64,000 nucleotides of DNA from NCBI GenBank assembly GCA_009360885.1, contig SPEL01000008.1, forward strand, positions 62,001 through 126,000, written 5' to 3'. This document shows, piece by piece, positions 53,371 through 62,666 of the stretch. Numbering within the stretch: the first letter of the stretch is position 1; each line of letters opens with the position of its first letter. A program made the position numbers and the translations under genes. This stretch comes from Sphingobium sp. (GTDB taxonomy: Bacteria; Pseudomonadota; Alphaproteobacteria; Sphingomonadales; Sphingomonadaceae). The notes beneath the pieces were generated by a model. The model saw nothing but the letters and a program-made list of their open reading frames with translations, searched no databases and had not been told where the DNA came from.

Positions 53371-56217
53371 ATGACCTTCACCCGCGAAACTGACCACGGA
53401 ACACCCGCCGCCATCAACACCGGCAAAACGGTCAACGTGACCATTGATGGTCAGAGCGTCTCCATGCCCGAAGGCACCAGCATCATGCGCGCGGCCTCTC
53501 TCATCGGTGGTTCTATCCCTAAATTATGCGCAACCGACCATGTAAAGAGTTTCGGCTCCTGCCGTCTTTGTCTGGTTGAGGTGGAGGGTCGCAATGGCTT
53601 CCCGGCATCCTGCACCACGCCGGTGGCGGAAGGCATGGTCGTGCGCACCCAGACAGAGCGGCTGAAGCAGCTTCGCCGGGGTGTGATGGAGCTTTATATC
53701 TCCGATCACCCGCTCGATTGCCTTACCTGTGGGGCCAATGGTGACTGCGAGCTTCAGGAACAGGCCGGCGCCGTGGGCCTGCGGGATGTGCGCTATGGCT
53801 ATGATGGTGCGACGAATATGGGGCAGGCTAAGGACCAGTCCAACCCCTATTTCGATTTTGACCCCAGCAAGTGCATTGTCTGCTCTCGCTGCGTGCGGGC
53901 GTGCGAAGATGTGCAGGGGACGTTCGCCCTCACTATCGAGAATAAGGGTTTTGAATCGAAGGTCTCCCCATCGCAGGGTGAGGCTTTTCTGGGGTCTGAA
54001 TGCGTATCCTGCGGGGCGTGCGTTCAGGCTTGCCCGACAGCATCCCTCATCGAGAAAAAGGTGGTGGAGGTCGGCACGCCTGACCGCAGCGTTGTGACCA
54101 CCTGCGCTTATTGCGGCGTGGGTTGCACCTTCCGCGCCGAGATGCGCGGCGAAGAACTGGTGCGCATGGTGCCATGGAAAGAGGGGAAGGCCAATCGCGG
54201 CCATAGCTGCGTCAAGGGCCGCTTCGCATGGGGCTATGCCCAGCATCAGGACCGTATCCTTAACCCGATGATCCGCGAAAGCGTCGATCAGCCATGGCGC
54301 GAAGTGTCATGGGAAGAGGCCATCGCCCATACCGCGTCAGAATTCCGCCGGATACAGGCGAAATATGGCGTGCGCAGCATTGGCGGCATTACATCCAGCC
54401 GGTGCACCAATGAGGAAACCTTCCTCGTGCAAAAGCTCATCCGTCAGGGCTTTGGCAATAACAATGTCGATACCTGTGCGCGGGTGTGCCATTCGCCCAC
54501 CGGCTATGGCCTCAGCCAGACATTCGGTACGTCGGCAGGGACGCAGGATTTCGACAGCGTGATGCAGTCCGATGTCATCCTCGTCATCGGTGCGAATCCG
54601 ACGGATGGCCACCCGGTATTCGCCAGTCGCATGAAGCAGCGTCTGCGTCAGGGCGCGAAGCTGATCGTAGTCGATCCGCGCCGGACGGACCTTGTAAAAT
54701 CCCCCCGTATTGAGGCGGAGCATCATCTGCCGTTGCGCCCCGGCACCAATGTTGCGGTGATGACGGCAATGGCGCATGTTATCGTCACCGAAAAACTCTA
54801 TGACGAAGCCTTCATCCGTGAACGCTGTGATTGGGACGAGTTTCAAGACTGGGCGGATTTCGTATCAGAATCCTCTCGTTCTCCCGAAGCTGTTGAGCCA
54901 CTGACCGGCGTGAACCCGCAGGAACTGCGCGCAGCCGCGCGTCTCTATGCCACCGGCGGTAATGGCGCGATTTATTACGGCCTTGGCGTGACGGAGCATT
55001 CGCAAGGTTCCTCTACCGTGATGGCCATTGCGAACCTTGCGATGGCAACCGGCAATATCGGGCGCGAAGGCGTTGGGGTTAACCCACTGCGCGGCCAGAA
55101 TAATGTGCAGGGTGCCTGTGACATGGGCAGCTTCCCGCATGAATTTTCCGGCTATCGTCATGTGTCGGATGATGCGACGCGCAGCCTGTTTGAAAAAACA
55201 TGGGGCGTTGAACTGTCCGCCGAACCGGGCCTGCGCATTCCCAATATGCTGGATGCGGCAACCGATGGCACATTCAAGGGCCTGTTTGTGCAGGGTGAGG
55301 ATATTTTGCAATCCGACCCCAATACCCATCATGTTGCTGCGGGCCTCGCGGCGATGGAATGCGTGGTGGTGCAGGATTTGTTCCTCAATGAAACCGCCAA
55401 TTATGCGCATGTGTTCCTGCCGGGTTCGACCTTCCTTGAAAAGGACGGAACCTTCACCAATGCCGAACGCCGCATACAGCGGGTGCGCAAGGTGATGGCA
55501 CCGCTTAACGGCTATGCCGACTGGGAAATTGTGCAATTGGTTGCCCGCGCTATGGGCCTCAACTGGGATTATACGCACCCGTCGCAGATCATGGATGAAA
55601 TTGCGGCGCTCACCCCGACCTTTACCGGCGTGCATTATGATCGTCTGGATGAAGAAGGTTCGCTCCAGTGGCCCGCCAATGATGCAGCCCCTGATGGTAC
55701 GCCTACCATGCATATTGGCGGTTTCGTACGCGGTAAGGGCAAGTTCGTCGTTACCGATTATGTGCCGACGGATGAGAAAACCGGCCCGCGTTTCCCGTTA
55801 CTGCTGACCACCGGGCGCATCCTCAGCCAATATAATGTCGGCGCGCAGACACGCCGCACCGACAATACCGCATGGCACCCTGAAGATTTGCTGGAAATCC
55901 ATCCGCTGGATGCTGAAAATCGCGGCATTAAGGAAGGGGATTGGGTCAGCCTGAAAAGCCGCGCAGGGGAAACCACATTGCATGCCCATATTACCGAGCG
56001 TGTTGCGCCAGGCGTCGTTTATACGACTTTCCATCATCCGGATACGCAGGCCAATGTCATTACCACCGATTTCACCGACTGGGCGACCAATTGCCCGGAA
56101 TATAAGGTGACGGCGGTTCAGGTGAACCTGTCTAACGGGCGGCCCAGCGACTGGCAGCAGGATTATAATGAGCAGGCTCGGATGAGCCGCCGTATCGAGA
56201 CGGAGGCGGCGGAGTAA
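53371..56217 (+). CDS. fdsA: NAD-dependent formate dehydrogenase alpha (molybdenum) subunit
   Basis: A 948-aa catalytic subunit oxidising formate to CO2 at a bis-MGD molybdenum centre. The N-terminal iron-sulfur part has [2Fe-2S] C53, C64, C67, C81, a His-Cys cluster H113, C117, C120, C126, two [4Fe-4S] motifs C168/171/174/178 and C211/214/217/221, and C245, C248, C252, C280 near the molybdenum. The Mo ligand is cysteine C373 followed by H374 (CARVCHSPT), so no selenocysteine is needed. GGAG precedes the ATG. Confidence 0.97.
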   Translation: MTFTRETDHGTPAAINTGKTVNVTIDGQSVSMPEGTSIMRAASLIGGSIPKLCATDHVKSFGSCRLCLVEVEGRNGFPASCTTPVAEGMVVRTQTERLKQLRRGVMELYISDHPLDCLTCGANGDCELQEQAGAVGLRDVRYGYDGATNMGQAKDQSNPYFDFDPSKCIVCSRCVRACEDVQGTFALTIENKGFESKVSPSQGEAFLGSECVSCGACVQACPTASLIEKKVVEVGTPDRSVVTTCAYCGVGCTFRAEMRGEELVRMVPWKEGKANRGHSCVKGRFAWGYAQHQDRILNPMIRESVDQPWREVSWEEAIAHTASEFRRIQAKYGVRSIGGITSSRCTNEETFLVQKLIRQGFGNNNVDTCARVCHSPTGYGLSQTFGTSAGTQDFDSVMQSDVILVIGANPTDGHPVFASRMKQRLRQGAKLIVVDPRRTDLVKSPRIEAEHHLPLRPGTNVAVMTAMAHVIVTEKLYDEAFIRERCDWDEFQDWADFVSESSRSPEAVEPLTGVNPQELRAAARLYATGGNGAIYYGLGVTEHSQGSSTVMAIANLAMATGNIGREGVGVNPLRGQNNVQGACDMGSFPHEFSGYRHVSDDATRSLFEKTWGVELSAEPGLRIPNMLDAATDGTFKGLFVQGEDILQSDPNTHHVAAGLAAMECVVVQDLFLNETANYAHVFLPGSTFLEKDGTFTNAERRIQRVRKVMAPLNGYADWEIVQLVARAMGLNWDYTHPSQIMDEIAALTPTFTGVHYDRLDEEGSLQWPANDAAPDGTPTMHIGGFVRGKGKFVVTDYVPTDEKTGPRFPLLLTTGRILSQYNVGAQTRRTDNTAWHPEDLLEIHPLDAENRGIKEGDWVSLKSRAGETTLHAHITERVAPGVVYTTFHHPDTQANVITTDFTDWATNCPEYKVTAVQVNLSNGRPSDWQQDYNEQARMSRRIETEAAE

Positions 56218-56222
56218 GGGAT

Positions 56223-56459
56223 ATGAGCCACGACGACAGCGAGATCATGTCCACCGGCGACCGGTTGATTTATATGGCCAACCAGATTGCGAAAAACCTT
56301 GCGGCGCGGGGCGATGAAGAGGCGATAGGGATTACCGCTGACCACATTAAAGCCTATTGGGACCCATTGATGCGTAGCCGTGTTGCGGACTTGCTTGCCC
56401 AGCGTTCCGACGAATTCTCGCCTATCGCGGCGGAGGCGGTGCGCCGGATACATTCTTGA
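56223..56459 (+). CDS. fdsD: Formate dehydrogenase delta subunit
   Basis: A 78-aa helical protein of the FdsD family, a small component of NAD-dependent formate dehydrogenases. Family pattern: DRLIYMANQIAKNLA then IKAYWDPLMRSRV. It has no cofactor motif. It starts five bases after fdsA and its stop codon overlaps the TTG start of the next gene. Confidence 0.92.
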   Translation: MSHDDSEIMSTGDRLIYMANQIAKNLAARGDEEAIGITADHIKAYWDPLMRSRVADLLAQRSDEFSPIAAEAVRRIHS

Positions 56460-57265
56460 ACGAAGATAATCTGTTGCATGATGTTACCTGCAAGCTGACG
56501 TTTAACCGCCTGACGCCTGATGGTTGCGAGCAGGTGGTTGAGCGGCCTCTGGCAGAAGAAGTACCAATAGCGGTGGAGTTTAACGGCATTGGTTACGCCG
56601 TGCTGATGGCGACGCCGGATCATATTGATGATCTGTTATTGGGTTTTGCGCTGGCGGAACGGCTGATCGGGCCGGGGGATGCTGCCTTCGCGGTGGAGGC
56701 CCACCGAACGGAGCAGGGCGTGATAGCCCGTGCTAATCTGTCTGTTGACCGTGTAGATAGCTTGTTTGACCGGGTGCGGCATAGGGCGTCGGAATCCTCC
56801 TGTGGCCTCTGTGGCATTGAAAATCTGGAACAGGCAATACGTCCTTTATCGCCCGTAACGGCGCGGTCAGAGGCCAGCCGGGCTGCGATTTTCCGGGCGT
56901 TGGGTGATTTGCGTGGGCATCAGCATTTGAACGCCGCAACCGGGGCGGTCCACGCGGCGGCCTGTGTATCGGCGGATGGAGCAATTCGGTTGGTGCGGGA
57001 AGATGTCGGGCGGCATAACGCCTTTGATAAGCTGATCGGTGCGATGAAACGGGCCGACATAGGTTGGGATGGCGGCTTTGCTTTGCTGTCGTCGCGCTGT
57101 TCTTATGAACTGGTGGAAAAGGCGGTGCTGGCGAATTGTCCGTTGCTCGTCACTATATCCGCGCCCACGGCATTGGCGACGCAAAGGGCAGAGGATGCGG
57201 GCCTGCCCATTATCGTTCTGGCGCGTAGCGATGCTGTGCTGGCGCGCGGGGCCGAGGTGCTGTAA
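56456..57265 (+). CDS. fdhD: Formate dehydrogenase sulfurtransferase (FdhD/FdsC)
   Basis: A 269-aa protein that transfers sulfur to bis-MGD before insertion into formate dehydrogenase. The reactive pair is in SSCGLCGIENL, followed by HLNAATGAVHAAAC and REDVGRHNAFDKLIG typical of the family. It starts with TTG at 56456, overlapping the fdsD stop (TTGA), so it is coupled to the structural genes. This weak start may keep its level below that of the subunits. Confidence 0.93.
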   Translation: MNEDNLLHDVTCKLTFNRLTPDGCEQVVERPLAEEVPIAVEFNGIGYAVLMATPDHIDDLLLGFALAERLIGPGDAAFAVEAHRTEQGVIARANLSVDRVDSLFDRVRHRASESSCGLCGIENLEQAIRPLSPVTARSEASRAAIFRALGDLRGHQHLNAATGAVHAAACVSADGAIRLVREDVGRHNAFDKLIGAMKRADIGWDGGFALLSSRCSYELVEKAVLANCPLLVTISAPTALATQRAEDAGLPIIVLARSDAVLARGAEVL

Positions 57266-57275
57266 GGGGAGCGCC

Positions 57276-57530
57276 ATGGCACAGCAGAAGATTTATTTTT
57301 TTGGGCGACTTGCCGAGCAATTAGGCCGCAGTCGTGAAGTGGAGATGGTGGAGGAACCGATCACCATCCGTGATTTGCGTGTTGCCCTTGCCGCGCAGGC
57401 GGTGGATTTCGCCGATGCCTTAGTTGACCCGCGTGTTCGTGCCTGCGTGGATGGTGTGATTGTTACCGATGATGCGCTGGTGCGCGCTGGGCAGGAAATC
57501 GCCTTCATCCCGCCCTTGTCGGGGGGCTGA
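57276..57530 (+). CDS. moaD: Molybdopterin synthase sulfur carrier
   Basis: An 84-aa ubiquitin-fold protein ending in the double glycine PLSGG that is thiocarboxylated to carry sulfur to precursor Z. It has YFFGRLAEQLGRS at its start. It is in the shifted frame behind fdhD with AAGGGGAG upstream, 10 bases past the fdhD stop. Confidence 0.93.
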   Translation: MAQQKIYFFGRLAEQLGRSREVEMVEEPITIRDLRVALAAQAVDFADALVDPRVRACVDGVIVTDDALVRAGQEIAFIPPLSGG

Positions 57531-57534
57531 GGAT

Positions 57535-58011
57535 ATGGCCATCACTATTCGCCTTGAGCCAGAAAATCTGCAACCGGATGCCGAATTGCGCGCTTTCATC
57601 ACCAGCTTGAACGGTGATGGTGCGGTCGTCAGCTTTACCGGCCTGATGCGCCCGACCAGCAAGGAAGGGGAGGCGTTGACCGGCCTGTTTCTTGACCATT
57701 ATCCCGGCATGACGGAACGCAGCATTTCTGACATAGCCACGGATGCGGCGGCGAAATTTGCGGTAGAGGATATACTTATCATTCATCGCTGCGGCCTAGT
57801 GCTTCCCGGTGCGGCGATTGTGTTTGTGGCGACGTCCTCCCCCCATCGTCGGGCGGCGTTTGAGGCCGCGGATTATCTGATGGACCGCCTCAAAAGTGAT
57901 GCTGGTTTCTGGAAACGCGAAGACACGGCCACGGGTTCGCACTGGATAGAACCAACGGCGCAGGACGCCAAAGACAAAGAACGCTGGAGCAACATACATG
58001 CCGGGAATTGA
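57535..58011 (+). CDS. moaE: Molybdopterin synthase catalytic subunit
   Basis: A 158-aa large subunit of MPT synthase that adds sulfur from MoaD to cyclic pyranopterin monophosphate. Motifs: GAVVSFTGLMR, LDHYPGMTE, HRCGLVLPGAAIVFVATSSPHR and a C-terminal FWKRED with the catalytic lysine. Four bases separate it from moaD and it overlaps moaB by 14 bases. Confidence 0.95.
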   Translation: MAITIRLEPENLQPDAELRAFITSLNGDGAVVSFTGLMRPTSKEGEALTGLFLDHYPGMTERSISDIATDAAAKFAVEDILIIHRCGLVLPGAAIVFVATSSPHRRAAFEAADYLMDRLKSDAGFWKREDTATGSHWIEPTAQDAKDKERWSNIHAGN

Positions 58012-58534
58012 TGAAAGTCTGCAATTTTACCCCCTCAATATCGCGGTTCTGACGGTTTCCGATACGCGGGATGAGGCAAGCGACCGTAGCGGGGCGCTGT
58101 TGGTGGAGCGGCTGACCGGCGCGGGGCATGTCCTTGCGGGCAAGGCGATCGTCACCGATGATGTGGACGCCATCCGTGCGCAGGTGAAGGTGTGGGTGGC
58201 GGATGAGGCGGTTGATCTCGTCATCAGCACCGGCGGCACTGGTTTTGCCCCACGCGATGTGACGCCAGAGGCGGTAAAGCCACTGTTCCGCCGTGAAATG
58301 GATGGGTTTTCGGTGGTGTTCCATCAGGCCAGCCTTGGCACAGTCGGCGTTTCCACCTTGCAATCCCGCGCCTTTGCGGGGCAGGCGGAGGACACCTTCG
58401 TATTCTGCCTGCCGGGTTCGACCGGCGCGTGCAAGGATGGGTGGGATCTCGTCCTCTCGCTGGAACTGGACAGCCGCTATCGCCCCTGTTCTCTCGCGGG
58501 GCAGATACCGCGTCTACGGCATCTGTGCGCATGA
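57998..58534 (+). CDS. moaB: Molybdenum cofactor protein MoaB
   Basis: A 178-aa MoaB/Mog-type protein that adenylates molybdopterin. It has [33 protein letters not shown] and [14 protein letters not shown]. Start and stop overlap with moaE and moaC show tight coupling within the Moco operon. Confidence 0.93.
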   Translation: MPGIDESLQFYPLNIAVLTVSDTRDEASDRSGALLVERLTGAGHVLAGKAIVTDDVDAIRAQVKVWVADEAVDLVISTGGTGFAPRDVTPEAVKPLFRREMDGFSVVFHQASLGTVGVSTLQSRAFAGQAEDTFVFCLPGSTGACKDGWDLVLSLELDSRYRPCSLAGQIPRLRHLCA

Positions 58535-59034
58535 GCAGACTGACGCATCTGGATGAGGCGTCCCGTCCCCGCATGGTTGATGTGGGGGATAAGGATGTGA
58601 CCCGGCGCACGGCAGAGGCGCGGGGGCGACTGCGGTGCAGCGCAGAGGCTCTGGCGTTGGTGCTGGCGGGGAAGGCCCCCAAGGGCAGCGTCATCAATAC
58701 GGCAGAAATTGCGGGCATCATGGCTGCCAAGCGCACGCATGAGCTGATCCCGCTCTGCCATCCGCTCGCCTTATCGGGCGTCAAGCTTGTGATAGAACCG
58801 GATGAGACTTTGCCCGGTTTTCATGTGCGTGCCAGTGTCAAGCTGACCGGAAAAACCGGGGTGGAGATGGAGGCGCTAACCGCGGTCAGTGTCGCGTGTC
58901 TTACCCTCTACGATATGTTAAAAGCGGTCGATAAGCATATGATAATAGAGAATATTGATGTGATTGCAAAATCCGGTGGCCGCTCTGGTGACTGGACGGT
59001 TGATGACAATAATATGGCTGCGACCTCATGCTGA
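58531..59034 (+). CDS. moaC: Cyclic pyranopterin monophosphate synthase accessory protein
   Basis: A 167-aa enzyme working with MoaA in converting GTP to cyclic pyranopterin monophosphate. Active-site blocks are [32 protein letters not shown] and [10 protein letters not shown], with the final [13 protein letters not shown] overlap with moaB. Confidence 0.95.
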   Translation: MSRLTHLDEASRPRMVDVGDKDVTRRTAEARGRLRCSAEALALVLAGKAPKGSVINTAEIAGIMAAKRTHELIPLCHPLALSGVKLVIEPDETLPGFHVRASVKLTGKTGVEMEALTAVSVACLTLYDMLKAVDKHMIIENIDVIAKSGGRSGDWTVDDNNMAATSC

Positions 59035-60212
59035 ATTATGAAGAAGCCCTCGCGCTCGTGGTTGACCTCGCAAAGCCTCTGGGCGCGGAGGATGTGTCTT
59101 TGTCCTCCGCCAATCGCCGGGTGCTGGCCGCGCCGCTCATTTCACGGGTTTCTTCCCCTCCGGCGGATGTTTCCGCTATGGATGGCTATGCTGTGCGTGA
59201 CGCTGACCTTGCCGAAACACGGAGCTTCCGCCTGATAGGCGTATCCTATCCCGGCACGGGTTTTGCGGGGAGTGTGGGGCAGGGTGAAGCCGTGCGTATT
59301 TTCACCGGCGCGCCTATACCCGATGGCGCTGACCGTGTGCTGGTGCAGGAAATCATCACGCGGGATGGCGATGATGTTCAGGTGACGGGGGAATGGGGAA
59401 AAGCCCGCCATATCAGGCTTATGGGCAACGACTTTAAGGCCGGTGATGAGATATTGCCTGCTGGTTGTCCCCTCAACGCGCGCTCTATCGTCGCGGCGGC
59501 GGGGGCAGACCGGGCGGTGCTGAGCGTGTGGCGGCAACCCAGAGTAGCGATCATTGGCACCGGTGATGAACTGGTGGAGCCGGGCAGCGCCGCTGAAACA
59601 GCGGGGCATATCCCCGACAGCCTGTCTTATGCTATTGCCGCTTTTGCCGAGGAACAGGGCGCAGTTCCCGTCAGCCGTCAGCGCTGCGGCGATAACCCGG
59701 AAATGATGAAGGCCATGGCCGCGCAGGCGTTGGCGCAGGCCGATGTGGTCGTCATTACTGGCGGCGCATCGGTGGGGGAAAAGGATTTTTCCAAAGGGGC
59801 TTTTGCAGCTTTGGGCGCGGAGATGATTTTCTCTAAGGTAGCAATCAAACCCGGAAAGCCGGTATGGCTGGCGCGGGTGGGGGATAGGCTGGTGCTTGGC
59901 CTTCCCGGCAACCCGACATCGGCGTTGGTGACGGCGCGGTTGTTCCTCGCGCCGTTGCTGGCGGGATTGGGCGGGCGTGACCCCAATGGGGTGACTTTAT
60001 GGCGGTCCGTCCCTGCCGCGCAGTCTTTGCCCGCAGGCGGTGACCGTGAAACCTTCGTTCGGGCTATCCTCGCCGATGGCAAAGTCTCTGCACTCCGCAA
60101 TCAGGATAGCGGGGCGCAACAGGCATTGGCGCAGGCCGGGGTGTTGATACGAATGGCGGTGGATGCGCCGCCCGTCGCAGCGGGCGAAACCGTGCAGATA
60201 TTGGACCTATAA
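59028..60212 (+). CDS. moeA: Molybdopterin molybdenumtransferase
   Basis: A 394-aa protein that inserts molybdate into adenylated molybdopterin. It shows [55 protein letters not shown] and FGLPGNP-like [12 protein letters not shown]. It overlaps moaC by seven bases. The permease gene follows after 18 bases. Confidence 0.95.
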   Translation: MLNYEEALALVVDLAKPLGAEDVSLSSANRRVLAAPLISRVSSPPADVSAMDGYAVRDADLAETRSFRLIGVSYPGTGFAGSVGQGEAVRIFTGAPIPDGADRVLVQEIITRDGDDVQVTGEWGKARHIRLMGNDFKAGDEILPAGCPLNARSIVAAAGADRAVLSVWRQPRVAIIGTGDELVEPGSAAETAGHIPDSLSYAIAAFAEEQGAVPVSRQRCGDNPEMMKAMAAQALAQADVVVITGGASVGEKDFSKGAFAALGAEMIFSKVAIKPGKPVWLARVGDRLVLGLPGNPTSALVTARLFLAPLLAGLGGRDPNGVTLWRSVPAAQSLPAGGDRETFVRAILADGKVSALRNQDSGAQQALAQAGVLIRMAVDAPPVAAGETVQILDL

Positions 60213-60230
60213 GGGGCAGGGCAAAATATC

Positions 60231-60971
60231 ATGGATCCTATTACGCTTATCAGCATCATGGTCTTGTTCGCTTTGGCGGCGGCCCTTTATTCCAGCGTCG
60301 GCCATGGCGGGGCATCGGCGTATCTCGCCATCATGGCGTTGTTCGCGATACCGGCGATGACGATGCGCCCCACGGCGCTCACCATGAATCTGCTGGTCGC
60401 GGGGTTCGCCACCTATCGTTATGTGAAGGCGGGGGAATTTAACCCGCGCCTGTTCCTCTCCTTTGCGGTGACGGCGGTGCCTTTCGCCTATCTGGGCGGC
60501 ACCATCCATATTCCGCCGGAAATATACCGTCCGCTGGTGGGTATCGTGCTGTGGTGTGCGGCGCTGCACTTGCTGTTCAAATCCCGCATCATTGCGGGGC
60601 GTCCGGGCAAGATTCCGCCTCTCTATATTACCCTGCCAGTCGGGGCGGCTCTGGGCTTCCTTGCCGGGTTGACGGGCACAGGTGGCGGGATATTCCTCAG
60701 CCCGATCATCCTCGTGCTGGGATGGGCGCAGCCGCGCGTGACATCCGGCGTGGCGGCGGCGTTCATTCTTGTGAACTCCATCGCCGGGCTCGCGGGCAAC
60801 GTGGCGGCTATTCAATCTTTGCCGCCTGAACTGCCCTATTTCCTTTTTGCTGCCGGTGCGGGTGCATTGCTGGGTGTATGGCTGGGCGTGCGGCGCCTGC
60901 CGCAGCATCAACTGGCGCAATTATTGGGGCTGGTGCTGCTGGTCGCGGGCTGGAAGCTGCTGTTTACATGA
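60231..60971 (+). CDS. TauE/SafE (TSUP) family permease in the Moco operon
   Basis: A 246-aa inner-membrane protein with about seven or eight helices of the TSUP family, whose members move sulfite, sulfoacetate, other sulfonates or small organic anions. The two half-repeats start with SVGHGGASAYLAIMA and LTGTGGGIFLSPIIL. It lies between moeA and mobA with an ATGA overlap to mobA. The substrate is unknown; the position raises an anion linked to formate dehydrogenase or Moco synthesis. Confidence 0.85.
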   Translation: MDPITLISIMVLFALAAALYSSVGHGGASAYLAIMALFAIPAMTMRPTALTMNLLVAGFATYRYVKAGEFNPRLFLSFAVTAVPFAYLGGTIHIPPEIYRPLVGIVLWCAALHLLFKSRIIAGRPGKIPPLYITLPVGAALGFLAGLTGTGGGIFLSPIILVLGWAQPRVTSGVAAAFILVNSIAGLAGNVAAIQSLPPELPYFLFAAGAGALLGVWLGVRRLPQHQLAQLLGLVLLVAGWKLLFT

Positions 60972-61546
60972 CACTGGCGGTGGTCATTTTGGCGGGCGGA
61001 GACGGCGCGCGCATGGGCGGGGATAAGCCCTTGCGCCTGCTGTCTGGCCGTAGCCTGATGGACCATATGATAGACCACGCCCGTAAATATTCCGCGACCG
61101 TTGCTATTTCCCTGCGTCATCAGGGGCAGTTTGCGGTGCCGGATGATGTGGCCATTATCGAGGATAGAGAGGGCGAAGGGCCGGTGGCGGGTCTGATGGC
61201 GGCGGGCCGGTTTGCGCAGGATGCTGGGTGCGATAGGGTGCTGACTCTCCCTTGTGACACGCCCTTTGTTCCCGACGATCTGGTTGAGCGGTTGTCGGCG
61301 GCGCTCTCTCCCGTTCATAATGCTGCTTTGGCAATGAGCGGCGGGAGGCTTCACCCGGTTTGCGGCCTGTGGCGTAGTGATGCATTGGCGCAGGCGGAAA
61401 TGGTGCCGGGCGGGGCGCTAAGGCATTTCGCTGCGCAACTGGGCTATGCTATAGCGGAATGGAACGCGGAACCTTTTGACCCTTTCCTGAATATAAATCA
61501 TCAGGATGATTTGGTGATAGCAGAGCGCCTATGTCGAACCAATTGA
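60968..61546 (+). CDS. mobA: Molybdenum cofactor guanylyltransferase
   Basis: A 192-aa nucleotidyltransferase that links GMP to Mo-molybdopterin, needed for bis-MGD in FdsA. It begins with LAVVILAGGDGARMGGDKPL and has PCDTPFVPDDLV and the C-terminal FLNINHQDDL. ATGA overlap with the permease gene upstream and a 16-base overlap with moaA downstream. Confidence 0.93.
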   Translation: MTLAVVILAGGDGARMGGDKPLRLLSGRSLMDHMIDHARKYSATVAISLRHQGQFAVPDDVAIIEDREGEGPVAGLMAAGRFAQDAGCDRVLTLPCDTPFVPDDLVERLSAALSPVHNAALAMSGGRLHPVCGLWRSDALAQAEMVPGGALRHFAAQLGYAIAEWNAEPFDPFLNINHQDDLVIAERLCRTN

Positions 61547-62520
61547 TAGATGGCTTTGGCCGCCATATCACTTATGTGCGCCTGTCGGTGACGGACCGTT
61601 GCGATTTGCGCTGTCGCTATTGCATGTCCGAAAAAATGCAGTTCGTGCCGCGTAATGAGCTGCTGAGCCTGTCCGAATTGGCGGACCTCTCTGCCATCCT
61701 TATCGGGCGCGGGGTGCGCCGTATTCGCCTGACGGGCGGGGAGCCACTGGTCCGGCGTAATATCCTCAAGCTGGTGGAGGATATTGGCGCGCATATCGGG
61801 CAGGGGCTGGACGAAGTCACTCTCACCACTAATGGCACGCAATTGGGGGCTATGGCTCAGCCCCTCTACGATGCCGGGGTACGGCGGGTGAATGTCAGTC
61901 TGGATAGCCTGAAGCCCGAACAATTCCGTATGATTACCCGCAATGGTGATCTGGCACAGGTGCTTGCGGGCCTTGATGCGGCGGGGCAGGCTGGGCTGAA
62001 GGTCAAGATCAACATGGTCGCCCTCAAAGGTATGAATGAGGATGAGATAGAGCCGATGCTGCGCTGGTGCGGTGCGCAGGGGCATGAACTGACCCTCATA
62101 GAGGCAATGCCGCTGGGCGAAACTGGCGAGGACCGGACCGACCATTATATGCCGCTGGATGCGGTGCGGGATACTTTGGCGCGCCAGCATATGCTCGTAC
62201 CGACGCTTCATCGCACGGGTGGTCCGGCGCGCTATTATGATGTGCCGGAATTGGGGACGCGCATTGGCTTCATCACGCCCCATAGCAATAATTTCTGCAC
62301 AGGTTGCAACCGCATCCGCATTACCGCGACCGGCACGGTATTCGGTTGTCTGGGGCAGGACCAGCAGATTGACCTGCGCGATATCATGCGCAGCGAAGGC
62401 GTCGATGGCGTTAACCGGATATTGGATGCGGTGATGATCGCCAAGCCCAAGGGGCATGATTTCGACATTGGCACCAATCGCCCAGCCGTGGCGCGACATA
62501 TGAGCGTTACGGGCGGTTAA
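61531..62520 (+). CDS. moaA: GTP 3',8-cyclase (radical SAM)
   Basis: A 329-aa enzyme that starts Moco synthesis. The N-terminal [4Fe-4S] site is C24, C28, C31 (TDRCDLRCRYC), and the C-terminal cluster cysteines are in NNFCTGCNRIRITATGTVFGC region around residues 255-275. The chain ends in the functional GG. Last gene of the Moco array. A CCCCTG...CAGGGG hairpin at 62592-62609 lies downstream but lacks a T tract. Confidence 0.96.
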   Translation: MSNQLIDGFGRHITYVRLSVTDRCDLRCRYCMSEKMQFVPRNELLSLSELADLSAILIGRGVRRIRLTGGEPLVRRNILKLVEDIGAHIGQGLDEVTLTTNGTQLGAMAQPLYDAGVRRVNVSLDSLKPEQFRMITRNGDLAQVLAGLDAAGQAGLKVKINMVALKGMNEDEIEPMLRWCGAQGHELTLIEAMPLGETGEDRTDHYMPLDAVRDTLARQHMLVPTLHRTGGPARYYDVPELGTRIGFITPHSNNFCTGCNRIRITATGTVFGCLGQDQQIDLRDIMRSEGVDGVNRILDAVMIAKPKGHDFDIGTNRPAVARHMSVTGG

Positions 62521-62666
62521 TTTAGATTCTCGGCGTCCATAATAAGTGCCGGTTCCTTTTTCATCTCATCAAAAGATTATTTTTCTGCGAGCCCCTGTCA
62601 GATCAGGGGGTGATAAGTCGTCTTCATGGTAATGCATCAAAATGCGAGACATGAAGGGGTGAATAA

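Noticed and set aside
51874-53397. Open minus-strand frame of about 507 codons across fdsB
   Set aside because: It is antisense to a clear formate dehydrogenase gene, has no family motif, and reflects codon bias of the coding strand.
62592-62609. CCCCTG/CAGGGG hairpin after moaA
   Set aside because: Short stem with no T tract on either strand; not convincing as a terminator.
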